Positions 1-7,742 of a DNA stretch of 64,000 nt are shown in pieces. The notes beneath the pieces are model-generated. The model worked only from the letters and a program-made list of their open reading frames with translations, made no database searches and was not told the origin of the DNA. Both the position numbers and the translations under genes were made by a program. Origin of the DNA: G963664115 sp965216035 (GTDB taxonomy: Bacteria; Acidobacteriota; Terriglobia; 20CM-2-55-15); contig CBDCFM010000020.1 of the NCBI GenBank assembly GCA_965216035.1, forward strand, positions 124,001-188,000, in the 5' to 3' direction. Position 1 is the first letter of the stretch. Every line of letters starts with the position of its first letter.

Positions 1-541
1 GAGTGTGGTCCACACCGAGAAGATTCTGCTCAACATCCTCCCGGCAGCCTGGCTCCACCAGCCGGAGCTCGACTTCTCGATACGCCTCAGGGAGGACAGA
101 TTCGAGAACAAGGATGCCCACATCATGGAGAAGGCCCGCACAGAACGCATCGTCAGCGGATACATCATCGTCGTGTTCTGACAAGAAAGAGGTTCCGAAG
201 GCCACTGCGATCGAATGCCTCCAGAAGTGTTCATGCACCGCGTCGTTCGCCCATGAAGCCTTCACGAAAGCGCACAGGGCCAAGCGCCTGAGCGTTTGGG
301 TACCCACAACCGAGATTGCACGATGTATTGAGCTGACTTCACGTTGCTGACCATAAAGGACACTGTTGGCCAACCCCAGAAGTTTCATGGTAAGCGAAGG
401 ATCCTTTTCGACGATACCTGACAGTGTCTTGAAACTACCTTCGTCCTCGCCGGTCGCGCTCATAACCTGATGCGCGACAACTGGCAGAGTCGGCAGCTCT
501 GTTGTCGTATAGATGGATTCCTTGAGTTCTTCGAGACCCAT
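1..541 (-). CDS. HDOD domain protein, C-terminus cut by window edge
   Basis: The complement strand is open from an ATG at 541 to base 1 (180 residues) with no stop, so the gene runs off the left edge. The translation has the alpha-helical HDOD pattern: an early LPTLP segment, a DPSLTMKLLGLANS helix near residues 48-60, and LLHDVG with His139-Asp140. HDOD proteins are signalling or regulatory relatives of HD phosphohydrolases that usually lack catalysis; they often act in c-di-GMP or stress pathways. A GGAAA-type ribosome site lies about 9 bases before the ATG. The missing C-terminus could carry another output domain. The family call is firm; the role is not known. Confidence 0.85.
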   Translation of the reverse strand, partial: MGLEELKESIYTTTELPTLPVVAHQVMSATGEDEGSFKTLSGIVEKDPSLTMKLLGLANSVLYGQQREVSSIHRAISVVGTQTLRRLALCAFVKASWANDAVHEHFWRHSIAVAFGTSFLSEHDDDVSADDAFCAGLLHDVGILVLESVLPEAYREVELRLVEPGCREDVEQNLLGVDHT

Positions 542-760
542 AGCTTTAGTTTCCAGTGCGCCGGAGACTCCCGGCTGCAAACATCTCGCCTTCCCTTTAC
601 ACTCGCCAATCAGGCCATTGTGTGAGGGCTCTAGAATCATGGATCGGCCCGTAAGCACAATAACTTTAGCGGGAGCAACCGGCGCTCACCGCCCGCCGAC
701 GTCGGGTCGGAGAGTCGCTGGGCCTATCGTAAACCTCGCCGGAGTGCGTCATACGGGGGT

Positions 761-1057
761 TTATCCGCTGGCGGGGTCATCAGGACCCGACTGATCTTCT
801 AACCGTGGCTTACGTCTCCGTTCCACAAATCTCGAAGCTTCTTCTTTGGGTTCCACCGACAGGATCTGGAACTTGTTGAGGATCATCACTTTCTTCTCTT
901 CGCCGATGTCGAACACAACGATGAAAGGATGTTCCGTCATGATGTAGTCAGAGACCCGCACTTCGTAACCGACATTGACAATTCCGTCGAAAACATCGCC
1001 ATTGACCATCGTCACGACGACGTGTGATGGTTTGATCCGCTTGAACGGCTGTAACAC
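761..1057 (-). CDS. Small conserved hypothetical protein (DUF6812-like)
   Basis: A 98-residue frame starts at GTG 1057 with a strong AAGGAG site eight bases upstream, which makes it a believable gene. The N-terminal two thirds alternates short beta strands (VVVTMVNGDVFDGIVNV, then PFIVVFDIGEEKKVMILNK), like small Sm/PilZ-like beta-barrel domains; the tail is charged and probably disordered. It has no signal peptide or membrane segment. The fold resembles the small DUF6812-type proteins often found near PilZ or type IV pilus genes, but this is judged by eye only. It is separated from the HDOD gene by about 220 bases, and both lie on the minus strand. Confidence 0.6.
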   Translation of the reverse strand: MLQPFKRIKPSHVVVTMVNGDVFDGIVNVGYEVRVSDYIMTEHPFIVVFDIGEEKKVMILNKFQILSVEPKEEASRFVERRRKPRLEDQSGPDDPASG

Positions 1058-1071
1058 AATACGTCTCCTTG

Positions 1072-1640
1072 CAGGCGGCGCAGGTGCCAGCCGGAGTTTC
1101 CCGTGTTGGACTGCGCGCCTCTCTGGAATAATGCCTGTCGTGAGCCTTTACTTCACTATCCTTAATCGTCTGAAAAGAACCATTTCCGCGAACTAATTAT
1201 ATGTTGCCGCCACAGGAATCCATCAAAAGGGTTCGAGAGCCGTCAATTTCATCGGTCGAACGAAGGGGAATACCACCGACGAGACCGCGTCACTGCAGAT
1301 CAACGTCGTCGGGAACGGGATCGAGGAGCTGAAAGTCCGGGTGCTCTGACTGGAGCCGCAAGGGTTTTAGATCTTTTCGTCATCTAACTTGACGGACTTC
1401 GGGAGCCGGTTCAACCCAGATTTTCGAGTCATCCCCGAAAACCAACAACATGGAATCGAAACGCTGGTGCGAGTCGCTAATAACCCATTCCGCAGGGGGC
1501 GCGACCATTCACGACGGTGCAGACTGTGCTACAAGTCAACCAAGTAGCTTGGATGGAAGGGCAGACGCCTCGATAACATGCATTGAAACCGTTAATTCTA
1601 ATCGCGTTGCCGCACCGGCTCCACATATGGAGGGGGGAAT
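1072..1640. other. Intergenic stretch without a supported gene
   Basis: No ORF here has both a ribosome site and protein-like composition. A plus-strand frame ending at about 1350 (reading ...NVVGNGIEELKVRVL) looks protein-like for some 45 codons but has no start. It may be the 3' remnant of a lost gene. Confidence 0.4.
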
Positions 1641-1841
1641 ATGGCTGATTTGGCTTTGATCTATGGTTTGCGACTTCTTCCTGCCGAGGAACTCGAGGCG
1701 GTCGAGGATGCCGTCGTTAAATTGAAAAGCGGGAAGACGGCACGCGTCAGCATGCACTTGCTACACGGAGACCCCGGCAGTATCCAGAAGCAACTCGCTC
1801 AGAGCGTCGAAGCGTTCTTCGACATTTATCCCGAGATATAA
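1641..1841 (+). CDS. Small hypothetical protein, 66 aa
   Basis: A short frame with a very strong GGAGGGGGG ribosome site six bases before ATG 1641. The product is acidic and helical: an early AEELEAVEDAVVKL amphipathic helix, a KTARVSMHLLHGDPGS turn, then a second helix ending in AFFDIYPEI. It has no signal peptide or Cys cluster and I do not recognise a family. Composition and ribosome site argue that it is real. It stands alone, more than 300 bases from the convergent UpxY-type gene. Confidence 0.5.
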   Translation: MADLALIYGLRLLPAEELEAVEDAVVKLKSGKTARVSMHLLHGDPGSIQKQLAQSVEAFFDIYPEI

Positions 1842-2172
1842 GGCGTTTCCTGACGCATGGGCCGTATTGCCGCAGGCCTCGTTGATGCCGGTTTGGCACC
1901 GCAATGGCCATCATTGAGCGCCCGATCAGGGGTGTCCCAGATGACCTGCATGTCGCCCCACATCCACGCCGTTTCGTATTTGCCTGACTGATTTTCAAGG
2001 GGACGGTAAATGTGAGGACAACTCGGGCAGTCGGGACAGGTCCCCAATCCGGATCAAATGGCACACCCGGTTCAACGCAGGGCCGAAAACTTCAGAGCTG
2101 GCTTCGTATAGCTTGAAATCCGTCTCTTTAGAAAGACGGCGATTGTGCCCGAATTGTTCTGAGGACGTACAC
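1842..2172. other. Intergenic, convergent gene ends
   Basis: This lies between the 3' ends of the 66-aa gene and the UpxY-type gene. ORFs on both strands are low-complexity shadows without ribosome sites. I see no clear terminator hairpin with a T tract. Confidence 0.4.
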
Positions 2173-2721
2173 TCACGCGGCCCTGCGGGGAGCGGCACCC
2201 GAGGGTGCCCGATTCACCGGCCTGACGTATGCTTGGTCGATCTCTACGGCCACGGAACGCTGAAGCAAGGGTACCGAGATTATGAGGCGGTGCTCGTTTT
2301 TCACCATTGTAACAATGCCTTCAAGGCCCTCGAGCGCACCATGCTCGACCGATACGGTCTGGCCAACCGAAACGAATGACCACGGCTGGTAGCCTACACC
2401 GGACGCCACCACCGAACGCAGATCTTCGATTTCCCGCTCGTCGATTGCAGTAGCCAACTTGCCAACCCCAACTATTGAAGATATGCCTGGGACGCGCAGT
2501 ACTGGAAGGCGGTTGTCAATGTCGAACCGGCAAAACACGTAGCCGGGGAACAACGGAACCTCTATTTCCTTCACGCGATCCGACCACTGTCGGCGCCGCC
2601 GATACAGGGGCAGAAACTCATCAAATCCCTTCGCCTCGAGGTTGCGGGAAACGATTTTTTCGAATCGAGGCCGGACTTGAAGAGCGTACCAGCGGGAGTT
2701 CTTTTGCCCAACGATTTCCAT
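2173..2721 (-). CDS. NusG-family antiterminator, UpxY/RfaH-like
   Basis: The product has the two-domain NusG layout. An N-terminal NGN domain spans about residues 8-105 (WYALQVRPRFEKIVSRNL, then EVPLFPGYVFCRFD), and a C-terminal KOW segment covers about 120-150 (VSVEHGALEGLEGIVTMV). Specialised paralogues of this type bind RNA polymerase and suppress termination in long exopolysaccharide or secondary-metabolite operons. The frame is open from GTG 2727, but AAGGAG sits only two bases before that GTG and eight bases before the ATG at 2721, so I place the start at 2721 (182 aa). No polysaccharide or long biosynthetic operon follows it here, so its target is not in this window. Confidence 0.85.
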   Translation of the reverse strand: MEIVGQKNSRWYALQVRPRFEKIVSRNLEAKGFDEFLPLYRRRRQWSDRVKEIEVPLFPGYVFCRFDIDNRLPVLRVPGISSIVGVGKLATAIDEREIEDLRSVVASGVGYQPWSFVSVGQTVSVEHGALEGLEGIVTMVKNEHRLIISVPLLQRSVAVEIDQAYVRPVNRAPSGAAPRRAA

Positions 2722-3043
2722 ATCCACATCTCCTTAAACACGGGATTCCTCGAAGATGTCCGAACCACAGTCATCTAAAAATTAAGAGCAGACGACCGAC
2801 CGGATCTTGCGTTCTGGGTCTATCCGATCTCGGAATGGACCTTGTTCCTACCGTTCCCATCGGTTCATTGTGGGTTTGGGTTTAACGGATACATCATTCC
2901 AGATTAAGCAGCTGCCGAAGACTTCCAGAGTAGGGGGCTTCGAATCCCTCACGCTGCCCTTGTTTCTGATATCTTCTTTCTGAGACTGCGACAATGTGCT
3001 CTCGTATAGTGCCGGAAGGTGTGATGCTGGGGAAATTGGTGCC
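2722..3043. other. Divergent promoter region
   Basis: This region holds the upstream sequences of the UpxY-type gene (minus) and the amidohydrolase (plus). A tRNA T-arm-like string occurs near 2932-2950, but no tRNA cloverleaf can be drawn around it. No other feature is supported. Confidence 0.4.
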
Positions 3044-3055
3044 GTGTCCAAGCTC

Positions 3056-4462
3056 ATGAATGATCGTACACAGGCTGACTGCCTCATCCTCGATATCGAT
3101 TGGCTGATTACCGTTGACGAGGAACGGCGCATCATTCGAGATGCCGGTATCGCGATCGACTCCGGGCGGTTTCAGGCCGTAGGGAAGTCTGCGGAAATTC
3201 GAGCGTTATGGCGAGCGGATCAGGTCGTCGATGCCACTGCGATGGTCGGTCTGCCCGGGTTGATCGATAGTTACCTCCATTCTTCGTTTCAACTTTCCCG
3301 GGGTTTAGCCGACGAGGTGGCGACACGCGCGTTTCTCTTCGAGCACATGTTTCCTTATGAAGGGGCCATGTCGGACGAAGATGTCGGCGCCAGTGCGTTG
3401 TTCGCTGCAATGGAACTTCTGCGTCATGGCGTGACGTGCTTCGTAGACCCCGGAAATTATTATCCTGTGGCGACTGGGCGGGCGGTTCTCGGGACCGGAA
3501 TGAGGGCGACTCTTGGACGCAGTGCGTTTGATCGAACACAGGCTGTGCTTGGAATTCTCCCCGAAGGCATGATTGAGACAACAGAGCAGGCGCTCGAGCG
3601 CACTGAAGAGCTGATTGAATTCGTTAACAGCGATTCGAGCGGCCGTTTGCAGGCCAGTGTTTCATTTCGGGGCTTGAGCAATTCAACCGACCGTCTGATC
3701 GAGGGATGTCGAGAGCTTGCCGATAAGTTCGCATGCATTCTGCAGACGCATGCCTGCTTCAATTACTCCACGCACGACGACTCTCTCACGCACTTTCAGG
3801 TTCCGGAGATCGAGCGGCTGGAGAATTTGGGAGTATTGGATGAGCGCACTCTGCTGGTGCATTCCGGGTGGCTGGAACCCAAGGAGGTCGAAATCATTGC
3901 GCGCCGGCGCCCAAATCTCGTGGCAGCCCCGAGTTCCAGTCTTCACAACGGCTACGGCAATTTCACTCGTGGACGCCTACCCGAGCTGATGGAGATGGGG
4001 GTCAATGTCGGCATCGGTTCCGATCACGCCTGTTCCGGGATCACCGACCTCGTTCAGGAGATGCGCATGTTTGCGGGTGTTTACAAAGAACTGTCCATGA
4101 ACCCCCGTGTCGTACCCCCCGAACAGGTCGTGGAAATGGCGACCATCAACGGGGCCCGGTGCGCGGGACTGGACGGCGAAATCGGTAGCGTGGAGGTTGG
4201 AAAACAGGCCGATCTCGTCTTGTTCGATACTCGATGGCCGGAGTGGCGGCCCCTCTACAACCCCGTCTCCAATCTCGTCTATTCGGCAACGGGAAATTCC
4301 GCTTCGGAAGTATTCGTGATGGGCGAACGGGTGGTTTCCGAGGGTCACCTGACGCGAGTTGATGAAGCGGATATCGAGGCCCGGGTGGAGGAAGCCGTCG
4401 CGCGTCTGAGCGACAAGTTGGATGTGGCGCAGCTTGTCCACTCGCGCTGGCCGGTGGTGTAG
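3056..4462 (+). CDS. Amidohydrolase (TrzA/AtzA/deaminase type), altered metal site
   Basis: A 468-residue cytosolic metal-dependent hydrolase of the cyclic-amidohydrolase superfamily. These act on exocyclic amino groups or amide bonds of ring compounds (cytosine, guanine, triazines). Visible family marks are the PGLID strand, His at ~232 (LQTHACF), His at ~269 (LLVHSGW), Asp at ~323 (GIGSDHACSG), and the C-terminal GKQADLVLFD. The usual first-strand HxH is DSYLHSS here: Tyr at ~73 replaces the first metal-ligand His, while the second His is kept. The start could be ATG 3056 or GTG 3044; neither has a strong ribosome site. The substrate is unknown and there is no pathway neighbour. Activity is uncertain because of the Tyr. 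Confidence 0.85.
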   Translation: MNDRTQADCLILDIDWLITVDEERRIIRDAGIAIDSGRFQAVGKSAEIRALWRADQVVDATAMVGLPGLIDSYLHSSFQLSRGLADEVATRAFLFEHMFPYEGAMSDEDVGASALFAAMELLRHGVTCFVDPGNYYPVATGRAVLGTGMRATLGRSAFDRTQAVLGILPEGMIETTEQALERTEELIEFVNSDSSGRLQASVSFRGLSNSTDRLIEGCRELADKFACILQTHACFNYSTHDDSLTHFQVPEIERLENLGVLDERTLLVHSGWLEPKEVEIIARRRPNLVAAPSSSLHNGYGNFTRGRLPELMEMGVNVGIGSDHACSGITDLVQEMRMFAGVYKELSMNPRVVPPEQVVEMATINGARCAGLDGEIGSVEVGKQADLVLFDTRWPEWRPLYNPVSNLVYSATGNSASEVFVMGERVVSEGHLTRVDEADIEARVEEAVARLSDKLDVAQLVHSRWPVV

Positions 4463-4755
4463 CATCGGCGGGTGTCCGCACAGTGTGCGATGGCACCCGA
4501 TGCCACCCGGTGCCAACCGAGGACGAGAGGTGTGCCGAAAAGCGACGAGACGGCGAATGGAAAATGATGTGACGGTTATGTACGGTCGCGGGGTCCCTCA
4601 GCCATGCACACAGAGGGTGGGAACGCAGGCGTCAGCGTTGATATTCAGGCAGCGGCCACGATCTAACCATGCACGATGCGCCGCCATCATCGCCCCGTGG
4701 GCCTCCGATCAACGGGGAAGGCGCCGCAGATTCGGCGCCACCCCGGTTAAACCAA

Positions 4756-5151
4756 TCAGTTTCCGCGGGTTTCGTCTGTGTAGTCGCTGGTGACAATCAG
4801 GGATCCATCGGCTCTCCAGGCTGCACCCAGGACCGCATAAGGCGCGCCCGACGTCGCCACTCTCGCCTCGAACTTGACGACATCTCCCGGCCTGAAAGTG
4901 TTTCGATTCATACCCGCTGCCATCATCGAAGTCACGGACGAATACTCGCCCCTCCACTCGACGACTTCTCCATCCGCACCCTTCACCTCAAACACGACCT
5001 GGGCGTGCGGATTTCTCCAGAGGAATTCGGTGACGGTTGCTTCTAGCGTCACATCTTCCTCGGAATAAGCAGAACGGGCGTGGTGCGCCACAGCCACGCC
5101 ACCGAGCATGGAGAACACCGCCACAACAACCAAAATTCGCCGAATAGCCAA
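4756..5151 (-). CDS. Secreted DUF6152 family protein
   Basis: A 131-residue protein with an N-terminal signal peptide (MAIRRILVVVAVFSMLGGVA, cleavage near AHHA). After it come the HHARSAYSEEDVTLEATVTEF and NPHA segments typical of DUF6152, predicted to form a small OB-like beta barrel (GDVVKFEARV and ADGSLIV strands follow). Its biochemical role is not known. Members are common in Acidobacteriota and Gammaproteobacteria, often beside a larger secreted partner such as the gene at 5373-6239 here, which lies about 220 bases upstream on the same strand. An extracytoplasmic location is inferred from the signal peptide. Confidence 0.8.
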   Translation of the reverse strand: MAIRRILVVVAVFSMLGGVAVAHHARSAYSEEDVTLEATVTEFLWRNPHAQVVFEVKGADGEVVEWRGEYSSVTSMMAAGMNRNTFRPGDVVKFEARVATSGAPYAVLGAAWRADGSLIVTSDYTDETRGN

Positions 5152-5372
5152 GCGCCACCTCCTCGAACAAGAACCCGTTAGTCAATAGAGCGGAAAACCC
5201 TGTCCTAGTTAAGCATTCATACCCCAAACTGTCAACAGCCTCGTCGAGCGTTGACCTCCTCATCCTCATCCTCATCTAACCGCTGGAATCTGCCCGTCAA
5301 GGCAATGATTCGGCGAGTCCAGGCGGGGCCCGATGTCCGCGGCCAAGGAAAAGCGTCAGAACCAGTACGTCG

Positions 5373-6239
5373 TCACCTTACATCGTCGCGGGCGTTAAAC
5401 TCCTCTACCTCGCTTGCCACGCACATATTCTCCCAAATCTCCGTGTCGGGTGCCAGCCTGATCGTGGCTGGCTCCGTCACAATCGGCTCGGTATACACCG
5501 ATGGATCGTATACCGTCAGTTGGGCTTCCATCGTGCCGTAGGTCACACGCGTGTACCGTTCGACGACCCGCATCTGGTCGCTGTGGGGCAGGCCCCCACC
5601 CGGCTCGTCGCCCACGGCGCGTGTTCTCTCGACCCAGGACCGATCGTCATATCCGTTCGACTCGATCACGAACGTGTCTCCCTCCCAGTGGCCGACATTC
5701 CATCCCAGCCAATTCAACACCGGGGGCTCGGCTGGAAGTTCCCGGCCGTCGGTCCAGATGGTGCGCCAGGTATGCTCCAACTCGAGGAACTGGAGCACCC
5801 TGTCGGGCAGCATCACGAACTCGAACCCGTAATTGTAGGTATACATCCGCGGCCAGCCCAGTGGATTACAGTCCAGAAGCCCGTAGTCCTTCTCCGAACC
5901 CTGGCCGTAGAGCCATTCCCCGTCCTGGCTGCGTTGTTCGGCCTGCGTGGTCTCGTAAAGCTCCTGTCCGCGATCTGTAAAAGCAGGTGGGTTTCGGAAG
6001 GCACCGCCGACGCCGTTATATCCCCATACTCCAGACAGATCACGCCGATCATAGTCCGTTATCTCGTCGATGTTGTTCCTTGCCCAGGCTTCTGTTCTGT
6101 CCGCGTTGTTCTGGCACCGCGGGCAAGGGTTCCAGCCCTCCGGGGTTTGAGCCCCTGCTCGACTTTCCTGGGCAAGCGCGAGCGACAGGCACAGCACCGA
6201 CGCTATGACCACCGCCGAAATAACGATTCTATTCCGCAT
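5373..6239 (-). CDS. Secreted hypothetical protein, 288 aa
   Basis: The protein starts with a clear signal peptide (positively charged start, hydrophobic core, SLALAQ cleavage site at about residue 24). An AGGGGG ribosome site lies about 10 bases before ATG 6239. The mature part has a CPRCQNN segment, DLSGVWGYNG, HTWRTIWTDGR and WEGDTFVIESNGYDDRSW. These lipocalin-like strand patterns resemble uncharacterised secreted proteins found next to DUF6152 genes in Acidobacteriota. No catalytic motif is recognisable. The neighbouring DUF6152 gene on the same strand suggests a shared exported function. Confidence 0.7.
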   Translation of the reverse strand: MRNRIVISAVVIASVLCLSLALAQESRAGAQTPEGWNPCPRCQNNADRTEAWARNNIDEITDYDRRDLSGVWGYNGVGGAFRNPPAFTDRGQELYETTQAEQRSQDGEWLYGQGSEKDYGLLDCNPLGWPRMYTYNYGFEFVMLPDRVLQFLELEHTWRTIWTDGRELPAEPPVLNWLGWNVGHWEGDTFVIESNGYDDRSWVERTRAVGDEPGGGLPHSDQMRVVERYTRVTYGTMEAQLTVYDPSVYTEPIVTEPATIRLAPDTEIWENMCVASEVEEFNARDDVR

Positions 6240-6531
6240 TTTAGTTGAGCCCCCTAGTTCTTTAATGCCTCAGTGATCTGAATGACACACGATACGAATG
6301 GTCGATTCGGGCCAGACTTCCTAGGCACATCATACTAATAATAGCTGCTCCGCAGAATAGTCAAAAAAAGCGTGCTTTTTCAATTGAAATGGGGTGAGTC
6401 CCGCGGTTTCATCAAGCGTATCAGTTCCAGCGACCGACGAATACTGCGCGCACGGGATCCAGATCGTCTTCAGTGTTGACGCACCGGAGGAACGCGTGTC
6501 AGTGCCTGAGTGCCCGGTCCTGGAACGGCGA

Positions 6532-7572
6532 CTAAGCTATCTGGAATGCCGTTTCGCGTTCCCACAGCTTGAGAACAGTGGTGGGCTCCAGGTCTTCGAC
6601 GGCAAAAATGATATTCGTCAGAATGTGGCGCACCTGCGATGGGGTCATACCGTAGCGCCGAGCAATTTCTGCATGGAAGGATGCAACGGACCTCCGCCCG
6701 TTCGTGAAGCGCACGGCCTCTTCCAGACTCACAAGGTACGCTCGAACGCCACTGGGGTTTGCGGTCCGGAGGTTGAGGGCAACGTGCATCTCAAACCATC
6801 CCAGCACTCCCTGCGGAATCGGATGGAGAGAAACGTGCCGCCGGGCCGCCCGCCGGGCATGGCTGACGAAGGGTTCCCATCCCGCGACACCCTGGATTCG
6901 TCCATCCGACAGCGCCCGAACACAGTCTTCGAGTGACGGGAAAAACAGCGGCGGGGGCAGTTCGAAACCCCACTTCCGGCTCTCATGATTCAGCCGCGTT
7001 CCGAAAGACGAACCCGAAAGGATACCGAACCTGCAATCTCTCAGATCGAAGGCAGAATCCACCAGCCGCGTTGAAATACCTGCGATGTAGACCCGGGATA
7101 GCAGACACAGCCGAGCGCAATGACTCGGAAACCAATGAATCAGGTCCCCGGGGACAACGGCCAAATCGGCCTGTCCGCTTACAAGAATTTCCAGGCCAGC
7201 CTTTCCATGAGCCGTCGGGTGAATCTCGGGCTGGATACCGTACCTTCTCGCCAACTGACCGTAGGGTGTGGGGTCCTTCACGTCCCACAGCAACATGGAC
7301 GCCGGAAGCACGGACAAGGTCTTGGTTTCTCCGATTCGCAGGCGGACCGACTGCAGACGCGATTTGAGGAGTTGCACAGCTCGGTGTGTTCTTTGCGTTG
7401 GACGTTTCATCCAACGTGAGAGGGTAGACCGGTTCAGATCCTCGAATCCCTCATGGACGCGGAGGGCCTCCGCCATGGCTTCAAGTGATGTGAATCGCCG
7501 ACGGACGGATGCGAATTCCCGAAGCAATCGTTTTCCGGTGTCCGCACGATACGCCATCCCGGATTCGAGCAT
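6532..7572 (-). CDS. HTH regulator fused to NMT1/SsuA-like binding domain
   Basis: The first ~75 residues look like a helix-turn-helix region (AMAEALRVHEGF..LNRSTLSRWMKR). The next ~240 have the type-2 periplasmic-binding fold of the NMT1/THI5/SsuA group (LLWDVKDPTPYGQLARRYGI, GQADLAVVPGD, CRFGILSGSSFG, GRIQGVAGWEPF). There is no signal peptide, so the domain should sit in the cytoplasm as a ligand sensor of a one-component regulator. The start is uncertain: ATG 7572 and ATG 7557 are both possible, and neither has a strong ribosome site. It is divergent from the FecR-domain gene, which may be its target. The target and ligand are inferences. Confidence 0.65.
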   Translation of the reverse strand: MLESGMAYRADTGKRLLREFASVRRRFTSLEAMAEALRVHEGFEDLNRSTLSRWMKRPTQRTHRAVQLLKSRLQSVRLRIGETKTLSVLPASMLLWDVKDPTPYGQLARRYGIQPEIHPTAHGKAGLEILVSGQADLAVVPGDLIHWFPSHCARLCLLSRVYIAGISTRLVDSAFDLRDCRFGILSGSSFGTRLNHESRKWGFELPPPLFFPSLEDCVRALSDGRIQGVAGWEPFVSHARRAARRHVSLHPIPQGVLGWFEMHVALNLRTANPSGVRAYLVSLEEAVRFTNGRRSVASFHAEIARRYGMTPSQVRHILTNIIFAVEDLEPTTVLKLWERETAFQIA

Positions 7573-7742
7573 AGTCGTGGATGCAACAATCTGCAACAGG
7601 ATTCTCGTTGTTGCACGCCGCAGGGTCTGATATTCGTAGTGATGCGGACTCTACTGCAGGGGCAAGGGTTGAACTCTCGGCATTGCCGCTCAGACGAGCC
7701 GAAAGTGCTTCGTGTAACCGTTGCAAAAGGAGAGCACTGAGG

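Noticed and set aside
3..350. 115-residue plus-strand ORF at the left edge
   Set aside because: It is the antisense shadow of the HDOD gene; Ser/Arg-rich composition and no ribosome site.
2925..2965. tRNA T-arm-like sequence (GGGGG CTTCGAATC CCTC)
   Set aside because: No acceptor, D or anticodon arms of the right length can be placed upstream; at most a tRNA remnant.
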